From: Microbotryum silenes-acaulis
Taxonomy: Eukaryota > Basidiomycota > Microbotryomycetes > Microbotryales > Microbotryaceae
DNA: 64,000 nucleotides
Assembly (NCBI GenBank): GCA_003665825.1
Contig: QPFY01000001.1
Coordinates: 1,977,001-2,041,000, forward strand
Direction: 5' to 3'
The notes below the pieces were generated by a model. It saw nothing but the letters and a program-made list of their open reading frames with translations, was not told the origin of the DNA and ran no database searches. Within the stretch, counting starts at the first letter, position 1. Each line of letters begins with the position of its first letter. The position numbers and the translations under genes are program-made. Of the stretch, positions 56,083-64,000 are shown in pieces.

Positions 56083-58785
56083 ATGGAACGGACACTGTTG
56101 GTCTTGTTCGGTCCTCAAGCCCCCTTGGACGCGATTCGATCTCTGTTGAATAATCACGGCTTTCGTCGCGTCGCGCATCAATCGTGCGTCGGCGAGGAGC
56201 TAGAGGAAGCCGGCCTTGAGCTCGGGCTAGGCACGGGCGAAGCGAATGGACAAGCATTGAATGATGCCGATGGTGCTACGCTGCATGAGGTGCTGGTGCT
56301 CGAGTGCGAGAATGCGGTGAGGAGGATGAAGGAGTTGGCTGGTGAAGGCTCGGGTGCGTTGAATAAGAATGCGTACGTTACATCGTTTCTGGTGTTTGCG
56401 AGGGATTTCGTAAGGCCAACGAGTGTTGTACTTCTCTCAACAGCCTCTCGTACACGTACCCCGATCTCAAGCTGCACTGCTCGCCCACCGTCTCGGCTGC
56501 CCAGCTGACGATCGAAGCGCTGTTCCCGAACCTCGACGCGATCTACACCCCTTCGCCGGCCGACAAGACGACCCCGATCCCTGCATCACCTTCTTTCGGA
56601 GCTACGGCCGCGTCCGCCGTGAACGCCACGCCCAAACCGTTTGCGCTCTCCAACGCCGCCTATCAGATTTCCGAACGAATCGTGAAATCGGACACGATCA
56701 AGCTTTCGCCGAGGATCGAACGAGCGCTGAGAGAGGTCGATCAGAGGGAAGCGCTGCAAAAACAGCAGCTACACCAGCGCGCGGCTGCAGGATCCAGCCT
56801 TGGAAGCATGGAGACGGCCACGAATGGTTTTGAGGACTCGTCGTCGGAGAAGACGAGCTTCGACGGCTCTTCTGCTTCTTCACTTGCAAGCGAGTTCCAG
56901 CAGGACGAGCTTGAGGCCGAGACTGACAGGCCCGAGTCCGAAGATCGATTTGAGGCTACTTCTCAAGACGGGACGATTGAGGAGGACTGTGCTACGCACG
57001 AGGAGGAGGTTGACGAAGCGGATTTGATCCTGCAAGAAGAGGGCACCGTACAGGACTACGAGGATGAAGTCATCGAGGCTGAACAACAGCAGTTCGATGA
57101 CAACGCCGATGTCGATCATGCTCAAGTGGAATGCGACTTGAATGATGCCGAGTCTGTGATCGCCCTCGAGTCCATCTTCGACGGCGAGTACCCCATGTCG
57201 CCCGTCTCGATTAGGTCCGACTTTGGCGATGAGAACTCGCCCGTCCGAGTCCGTCGAGAGGACACGACCTACAGCTTAGAATCGTTGACGTCGCCCAGTC
57301 AGATCTTCCGAGCCCAACCCGTCGCCTCGACAACGCACCAAGCTCCCAAGATCCAACCTCGCATGACCAAAGCAGCAGCGCTCCGACTTGGGATCGAGTT
57401 GCCGGCCCCGGCACCTCGAGCCTCCCTCGTCGCCGATTCGTCGACTCCCCAGCCTGCTCGAGTGGTCGAAATGCCCAAGTCTCTGGGTGCGCCTTCTATC
57501 ACTCCTCGTGCAACCAAGTCGTCGGTCCTTCGAGTCGGCAGCACCAGCGTTTCTGGACGTCCGTCCCTCGGTGCTTCCTTCGTAGCCCCTACCTCGATTC
57601 GCCGAAAAGCCGTCGGCACGGCCGAACGTGCGGCCATGTCCCGTCGTGAAAGCCTGTCGGCCCAACCGACTGTTGCCAGCCTTATCAATAAGCCCAAATT
57701 CGAAGTGCGCTTGAGCAAGACCGCAGCCCTGCGCACAGGGGTCGTTACTGCGCCGCCTTCGACACCCGGATCGACTGCGCGACGACGGAGCAATCTCGTC
57801 GGTAGCCCCGAGAGTCCGTCCACATCCAGGGACCGAGCGATCGTCATTTTGGAGGATCTTCAAGAGGAGGCTGGTGCCATTACCCGACCAGCATCCTCGC
57901 CGGGAGGCGATCGGCCTCGTCCGTCCGTCTCGGTCAGCTCGACTGCGCCGCCCAAGATCGTTCCCCGAATGTCCAAAACGGCGGCACTGCGCACCGGGGT
58001 CGATCTTGCTCCCGTGCCTCGACGCGATCGATCCTCATCCGTCGTCTCGGATGACTCGAGGCTTGGAGATGGCGGACTGGGCCACAAGCGACGTGAATCG
58101 GTTGCTGTGGCGTCGACTGCGAGGCCCGCCATCGAGCCCAAGATGACGAAAGCGGCTCGTTTGCGAGCTGGGTTGGCGATCGAGCCGTCACCGAGTGCGA
58201 TGAGAAGGCAATCGATGAGCTCTTCCGACCACGTCGGGCGTGAGTAGTGATCAGTGACGAGCGATGAGCTGGATGCTCAGGATGGCTGATTCATGTGCCC
58301 ACCCTTTTCGCGCAGTTCTAGGCCCACCCCGACGGCAAAGCATCGTCGTACCGGCCGTGGTCCGACCCCCCTCGATCACTCCTCGTCTGAATCGCTCAGC
58401 CATGCTCCGAGCCAACCCTGACGGCGCCATGTCGCCCATCCGACCACGATCCTCGCTTGGTATCTCTGGCATGCCCCGTCCCGGCTCTTCTTTGTCCAAC
58501 ACGAGCTCGCTCGCCCGCAGCAGTCATAAATCCAGCACAGCCATGTCGGGCGTTCGCATGGCCTGCGCTCAATCGCCCATCATCGCCCCACATATGAACA
58601 AGTCCGCCGCATTGCGCGCTTCGTCTCAAAGCCAACGCTCGCCACCTGGTGGGGAGAACGTCAATCGCGCGGGGTGGAACTCGACGCCCAAGACTGTCGC
58701 GCGCCATGTGCCTTCGAGGCCTTCGACGGTCATGAGCTTTGTCAATGATGGCAAGAGGGCCTTGTCCGAGATGAATGCGTTCTGA
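56083..58785 (+). CDS. Protein with seven degenerate PRxTKAAALRxG motifs
   Basis: Function unknown. Exons 56083-56372, 56444-58239 and 58316-58785 give 851 residues. The N-terminal 120 residues look ordered (MERTLLVLFGPQAPLDAIRS, then SYTYPDLKLHCSPTVSAAQL and a segment with two Pro-Ser patches). A Glu/Asp-rich middle follows. From about residue 400 onward a short motif occurs seven times: IQPRMTKAAALRLGI, ITPRATKSSVLRVGS, FEVRLSKTAALRTGV, IVPRMSKTAALRTGV, IEPKMTKAARLRAGL, ITPRLNRSAMLRANP, IAPHMNKSAALRASS. Spacing is 50-90 residues of disordered Ser/Pro/Arg-rich sequence. Regularly spaced basic motifs suggest multivalent binding to a repeating partner such as a filament, membrane or nucleic acid. 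This is inference only. Confidence 0.75.
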
Positions 58786-59213
58786 GCTGCCTGAACTTGC
58801 TGTGCGAGCGCGGCCATTTCTCGTTCATATCTCGGTGTTCATAACTTGACTGGGTGGGTGTAAACTTGTTTCACTTTCTCGGTTCTTATCGGTTCCTCTG
58901 GTTTTGTATTCGAGGACTCCTTCTGTGGATTCGTACCTCTTATAGTATATTTTTGATTTGCTCAGTCTCTGTCGTACATTGTTTTGCCAAATCACTCTGA
59001 TTCTTTTCATAATTGGGTGAGATCGGAGCAGACTTTCCAAGACGCTGGACCATTCTGATCTCGACGCGTCGCGACGCGCTTGTTCAGAGCCACCGCCAGC
59101 GATTTGAGTCAGTTTCGGGACTTGGGGAAGTGACATGAGTGACGCTTCCTTCTCCGGCCAGCGCATCATCCATATCTCCGCTCGCTCTTGAGTACCATCC
59201 ACCCCATTTGACC
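58786..59213. other. Intergenic between two plus-strand genes
   Basis: 428 nt with no supportable gene. The right half should carry the promoter of the 59214 gene. Confidence 0.55.
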
Positions 59214-60129
59214 ATGGCGACGATTCCTTCCCCTTCGAAAAAGGCGATGCAGCCTTCTGCATCCCCGGCGCCCACCCAACCGGGCGATTTCCGCAAGTCG
59301 TTCCAGCGCGAGGCGAGCACTGGCTTCGAGGATGTGATTCGACAACGTGCCGTCGATTCCCGCCATAGTCAGTCCATTAACATTGACTCGACCTTGTTCT
59401 CCTTTACTGACAACAACAAATGTTTTCACGGCAGACGTGAACCGAGGCTATGGACTCGGCCAAGGCGTCCAACCTCCCCGTAGCGGCGGCGGCAGTGGCC
59501 GACCCTTGATGCAGACCCAGTCGATGCCCGTACTCTCCTTCGCCCAACAAGACTCGGTCTTCCACACCTCCAACGACGTCCTCAACGCAACGTTCGGTGA
59601 TGGGCATGTGACCGAATACCGAACGAGGGAGGTGCAACCCATGTGGGCGACCCCACCTTCCCCCGCTTCTTCCCAAGGACGTGGGTTGAGACGACACCCT
59701 TCGGCGGGGAGTGCAAGCACTAGTATTGTGTGGCCTGCACCTTCGGGTGGAGCTGGAGCAGCAACGGCAGCCATGTCGGCCTTCTCGGCACCGGCGGCTA
59801 CTGGACGTGGCGGAGGCGACGATGGAGGCGATGGTTTCGATCTCGATGAAGTCTTTGGGCCAAGTGGGGGGGACCATCAACTCGGTGCAGCGATCTCCAT
59901 CGACGATGATTCGCAACGGACGGTCACACAAGGGATCAAGAGGGGGTTCTTTGAGACAGAGGAGGGGATGGGTGAAGCAGAGGACGAAGAGATGGCCTTG
60001 ACCGACGTCGAGGATGACGAGATGCCATCGGCGTTGCCCCAGGCCAGACCGACGGCGGGCAATCGGAGGGTATTGGGCAGGACACAGTCCGTACCGGCTT
60101 CGGCTTTCAGAGGGGAGTATCAGTTTTAA
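59214..60129 (+). CDS. Uncharacterised acidic protein with RTQSxP motifs
   Basis: Not recognised. Exons 59214-59367 and 59435-60129 give 282 residues. The splice joins DSRH to NVNRGYGLGQGVQPPRSG in phase 1. Most of the protein is disordered. It holds MQTQSMPVLSF and a C-terminal GRTQSVPASAFRGEYQF, two similar TQS-x-P pieces that could be phosphorylation or 14-3-3 docking sites. Between them are a SIVWPAPSG segment, a Gly/Asp stretch (GGGDDGGDGFDLDEVFGPSG) and an acidic block (EEGMGEAEDEEMALTDVEDD). The start context ACCATGG is good. Composition suggests a nuclear regulator; there is no direct evidence. Confidence 0.65.
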
Positions 60130-60513
60130 AGATTTGTAAACCTATGGGAATAAAATTAGTGTACTGTGACTCGCTCTTTTGCCGCTTTTGAAGCGGGCGC
60201 GGCGCGGGCGGTGAAGAGAAAGGAGCTCGAACGTTTTGCCCGATCTCCTGGCAAAGTTGTAACTACCCAAATGTGGACCCACAAAGAAAGAATTGAAAGC
60301 GCTTCGTAAACAAGTAGAAACGCTCTCAGAAATCTGAATTGATCGCCCGATAATCACGTGACTTTGGCGCGAGACAAGGAAGTTCGCATTGCAACTCGTC
60401 CTTCTACCTCGCCTCAATCTCCCGAGGGGCTTTCACATGTTACGACTCTCATCATAGACGGCGCTCTGCATCTAGGACTTTCAAGGGTCGGCTCGTGACG
60501 TACACGCCTCACC
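60130..60513. other. Intergenic: promoter of IPK1
   Basis: 384 nt between two plus-strand genes. A TCACGTGA E-box-like palindrome is at 60354-60361, about 155 nt upstream of the IPK1 start. No gene or RNA is supported. Confidence 0.5.
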
Positions 60514-61981
60514 ATGACGGAGAATATTTATCTCGGGTCGACGTCGACTTCGCAAGCTGGTCCGAACCAAGACTGGCGGTATGCCGCTGAGGGAGGAGCC
60601 AACCTTGTAATGTCCTACATCGGACGAGATTCTCGACTCCAGGGCAAGCTACTTCGGCTTCGCAAGAGGAAACGCTGCGCTTCGCAGGTCGGTGGATCGA
60701 CGATCCCCAGCGAGGTGCAGGTCGAGTTCGGGGAGAGGATCATCACGCCTTTGTTGGGAAGCGACTTTGTCGTCGAGGCGCGGATACACGAGGTCAATGG
60801 ACGATGGTTGTCTAATATGGCGGTGGCCCTCGAGGAAAGTGGTGTAAGACCAGCACATCGAAGTAGGGAGGACGAGATTGACGATCAGGTCGGAATGGTG
60901 GTCCTCGCGGATGACATGCTGTATGGGGATGATGTCTTGACCGTGGAGATAAAGGCCAGTTATATACGATCAAATATGGAAGACCAGGGACGGACGTCGG
61001 GAGCTAACGCGACAGACTTCGTTTCCTGCCTGCCGAGACAGCCAAAGTGGGGCTTCCTGCCTTCGCCGACTCACCTCAGCTCCGAGTCCAAGCACATCAA
61101 ACAGACCTATTGTCGATTCTGCATGCATCGGTACTACAAATCAGAGGACCGAGAATCTGAGATCAAGACGCACCAGGGAGGATATTGCCCCCTCGATCTC
61201 TACAGCCGAGATAGGAGTCGTGTCGAACGTGCCGTGCGCGCTCTGAACCCGCTGCGAGCGAGCGAGTCGAAAGAAGCATTGGCAGGGAACATGCGCATAT
61301 TTGTTAGGGGACGGAAGCTAGACACCTCATTAGTGAATGAGGTATAATGCGTGGGTCGCTGGATGAGTACTTCGATGCTGACTTTTGGATCTCCTTGATC
61401 AGACTCCAGACGTCGCCGATGAAAACAGGCGAGCTGTCGACAGCTTCTTCGAAGCGCAGGAAGACGGCCTGGAAGAGGTTGTCACGGACTTTCTGATGGA
61501 CTCTCCAGTTCTCGAAAAGCTTGGCAGTCTACAGTCCTTCCTCGACCGTCTCGATATAGAAGGCCTCGCATCACGAATTGAACAAGTCCATGGCGTATCA
61601 CTCTTCTCGACGGACGTCGACCTCTCCCCACTCGGTTCGCAACCCACACAAGACGAATGGGTCGATTGGCATGCTTCGTCCCGAGGCTCGTCCTCCAGCG
61701 GCTGTTCAAATGAAGCCGACGAGCTGAGATCAGAGATTCTGGCCTACCTCCTCTCGGCGACGTTCAAAGACTGCTCCATCATGATGCGTCTACGTCGACT
61801 TCCAGAAGGGACTCCAAGCGAGCCTCGCTTCGAGCGTACGATCAAAGCGATTGATCTAGATCCCAAGCCGATCGACCGGCTGGGCAAGTACTTCCAGATG
61901 GATCGAGAGATCGTGAGGACTTGGACCGCGATGCTGGAGAATGCGGAACGGCCGGATCAGATCCGAAAGTGTCTGGTGTAA
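60514..61981 (+). CDS. IPK1: Inositol-pentakisphosphate 2-kinase (IPK1)
   Basis: Makes inositol hexakisphosphate (phytate) from InsP5, needed for mRNA export and signalling. Exons 60514-60954, 61042-61341 and 61403-61981 give 439 residues. Family motifs: WRYAAEGGANLVMSYIGRDS (glycine-rich, substrate loop), GKLLRLRKRKR, FGERIITPLLGSDFV, the signature EIKPKWGFLPSP, and the zinc site CRFCMHRYYKSED with GGYCPLDLYS. Later LRSEILAYLLSATFKDCSIM and LDPKPIDRLGKYFQMDREIV complete the C-lobe. EIKPK is contiguous only if 60955-61041 is removed. That intron begins GCCAGT, has a GCTAAC branch-like site and ends GAGACAG, so it is another GC-AG intron; unspliced it would stay open and insert 29 residues into the active site. 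Confidence 0.93.
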
Positions 61982-63945
61982 GATGTATGCGCATGTTGTG
62001 ATCGATCACGATGGAAGTAACTGTAATAAATATATCTGATCTCGTAGGCAGCTCCACGGTCACTTCCAACTAGCGTACATTCTTATCGTCGCTCTACCTT
62101 CCGAAGTGCTCGCTCGCAGCCTGCACCCGATAATTGATCTACGGTGCTGCCAAGAATGTACGGAAACCAGAGAGTCTCAGAGTCTGGAGTAACGGGCCGT
62201 GTATTCGAGCTTAATACTCCTCTTTGTTCCACCTTTCGAGCCGATCTGCTCGAATCGCGTTGAAAGGTTCCCTCATCGGTTCCCGCCGCCGCAGCCCAGC
62301 ATTGGAGCGGAGAAAGGGAAGCAGCCTCGGCACGTACTTGATTGTTCACTCAGCAAGTTACCGTGCCTTTTCATTCTAGTGCCGTGAAGATCAAGGTTTA
62401 TAGACGTGTATTTCCTGTGTGAACGTCTCTTAATCATAGCAATGGGTTTCTTGGTGAAACATTCAAGGTATTGAAGCACTTGTGCGAAGTACAACTTGGA
62501 CCTCAGATCCTCAGACCTCAGCGCTAGCGCTCATGATCAGCGCTCAGCAGGCAAGCGGACTGGCTCGGAGCTGTCATCAACGCCGCGGACGGCGCTCAGC
62601 TGCTCGGCCCTATCGGCCCAGCACGTGAAAGTTGCGCCCAATGACACCCAAATGGCCTTATCTACACACTGGAGACATTTCGCTGCAAAAGATCACTCTC
62701 CTGCTTTCTCAGTTGAATCGGGTGATCTCGTAGCAGGGTGAATTTGGCGCTAATAACAGTCGGAGCTACTGGGGATCACGGCCTGCTCGGAAAGGGAAGA
62801 TTTCTTTCGGAGGGGTCCATCAGCGCTTCATCAACGGCTTTTTATCGGTGAATCAGCGAATTATAGAGTTCCGTGATCAACCTACTCAATAAAAATACTG
62901 TTTGCATCTTCCGCCAGACCTTACCCTACAAGGCTTGGCTGTACTTGATCTCCGACATTCCTGGGCGGGCGGGCAGGACGTTTGCCCCTTTCACCAGCTC
63001 ATCAGCGAGAGTTCCCAACTTGCGCGTCCAAGAACCGATGACCGGTGCTCGAAACGTATTAGCACGCTTCGGTTCCACACGGCCCCCTGCCTTCAATGGC
63101 TCGGTGGAAAGCACGGCCTCAAATGATTCACCGAAGTGCACTCTATCGGGAATCTCGCTGGTAGCCGTTCGTCGCAACGGACGTTCGTTGGTGACCCTGG
63201 GTGGAAGACTCTTCCCTGACTACGACGACGTGATGAAGCCTTCGGAAGCGCCGCCGAACGTCGAGTTTAGCCTCGCATGATGGTGCAATTCTAAATGACG
63301 GCGCCACACCACCAAAGGGTCTGTCTATGCCACCTGATGCTCTGGTGAGGGGTTCCAGTGAAATAGGAAATACCTCGTCCCAGTTAACCATTCCCCGCAA
63401 CGGTGAGGCTGATTTGAAGTCTGCGCCTTTGACGATTTCCGAGCCGTTCAGGTCGACGAACGGTAGTAGAAGCCGGGCGCACGTCTGTGCTGCGCTCGCT
63501 GTGCCAGCTGCTGATGCGGGCGTGCGTGCAGGGGGCACCTCAGAGATGTCAATCGAAACAAGCGGGGAAGGATTAGTAGGTCTCAGTTGAGCTTGCAAAG
63601 CGAACAATCCTTCGGAGAATTTCCTTCTTTGCGAGACTTGATTACTGGGTGAAGGGATGACTTTATAAAGCGATCGGGAGCGCGACTCCCAGCCGTGCCC
63701 GCCGACAGTGCTTAGGCGCGCGGCCTGTCCCTTTCATCTCGCGCTCAACTTTAGGTCACCTCTCTTTCTCCCCAACTCCCCTTCTTCCCATCTGCCCAAG
63801 TCGACCGCGCTTGGCTTCCATCTTAGCCCACTTACATCATCCCTTCCACTCCCTTATTCACTCGTCGACACACGCCTACATCTCTACTCCGTCCTCCATC
63901 CTCGTCTAACCCGACTCGTGTAACCCCTTGCCAACCCTTCGGAAG
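61982..63945. other. About 2 kb without a supportable gene
   Basis: Several frames of 80-155 codons occur on both strands around 62870-63610, but none has an ATG start with coherent exons or a domain I recognise. The last 250 nt (63700-63945) are strongly pyrimidine-rich, as in a promoter and 5' UTR of the gene starting at 63946. Confidence 0.5.
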
Positions 63946-64000
63946 ATGGATATCATGGAACTCGTTCATGAAGACCGCTCGGCTGCTTCGCGACCTTTCG
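63946..64000 (+). CDS. 5' end of an unidentified gene leaving the window
   Basis: ATG at 63946 in purine context (GGAAGATGG) opens MDIMELVHEDRSAASRPF and runs off the edge. The CT-rich leader upstream supports a real start. Too short to identify. Confidence 0.5.
   Translation, partial: MDIMELVHEDRSAASRPF

Noticed and set aside
62873..63607. Overlapping frames on both strands that look protein-like
   Set aside because: The longer frames start at GTG or TTG rather than ATG, no splice model joins them cleanly, and I recognise no domain.

Overview
The window is GC-rich nuclear DNA of a fungus, most likely a basidiomycete of the Pucciniomycotina (a Microbotryomycetes-type yeast would fit; this lineage is inferred from gene style, not from a database search). 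Genes are closely packed on both strands and cut by many short introns, mostly about 50-140 nt, with donors such as GTCAGT, GTGAGT, GTACGT and GTAAGT. Fungal mitochondrial and nuclear housekeeping proteins, two intron-containing tRNA genes and a non-LTR retrotransposon are all readable. Gene models below were built by joining open frames at splice sites and checking codon phase. Exon coordinates are given in each entry.

Left third (1-20.5 kb): a truncated unknown gene at the edge; TAF6 (TFIID/SAGA histone-fold subunit); a 1474-residue golgin; an unknown plus-strand gene; a CorA-type Mg2+ transporter; QCR7 (complex III); a CHORD/CS co-chaperone; a small conserved fungal protein; and tRNA-Asn(GTT) with a 17-nt intron.

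Retrotransposon block 1 (about 20.7-28.46 kb): an apparently intact two-ORF LINE. ORF1 and ORF2 overlap as TAATG, and ORF2 carries an endonuclease, a reverse transcriptase and a CCHC finger. It sits head-to-tail between an older diverged 3' end (with its A-tail) and a younger 5'-truncated copy ending in A38.

Middle (28.5-37.6 kb): QRI7 (mitochondrial tRNA t6A synthesis), YAH1 (mitochondrial ferredoxin, with a GC-AG intron), NPR2 (GATOR1/SEACIT), and a Zip3/HEI10-like meiotic RING protein. Block 2 (37.6-38.85 kb): two more truncated LINE copies on the minus strand, again head-to-tail, ending 68 nt upstream of tRNA-Met(CAT), which has a 31-nt intron.

Right third (39-64 kb): a membrane-anchored acyl-CoA-synthetase-like protein that lacks the AMP-binding signature; a 1248-residue YTH (m6A reader) protein; a 1.18-kb MITE-like element with 27-bp perfect inverted repeats and an ACCG flanking duplication; CDC4 (F-box/WD40); MDM38/LETM1; a protein with seven copies of a PRxTKAAALRxG-type motif; an unknown acidic protein; IPK1 (inositol-pentakisphosphate 2-kinase, also with a GC-AG intron); a roughly 2-kb stretch without a supportable gene; and the first 55 bases of a gene leaving the right edge.

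The most unusual feature is the LINE family. All four readable 5' junctions abut A-rich tracts. Both clusters lie on the 5' side of a tRNA gene and point away from it. The 3' UTR holds a hairpin that shows compensatory changes between copies. Together these suggest a fungal LINE that targets tRNA neighbourhoods and then its own A-tails.
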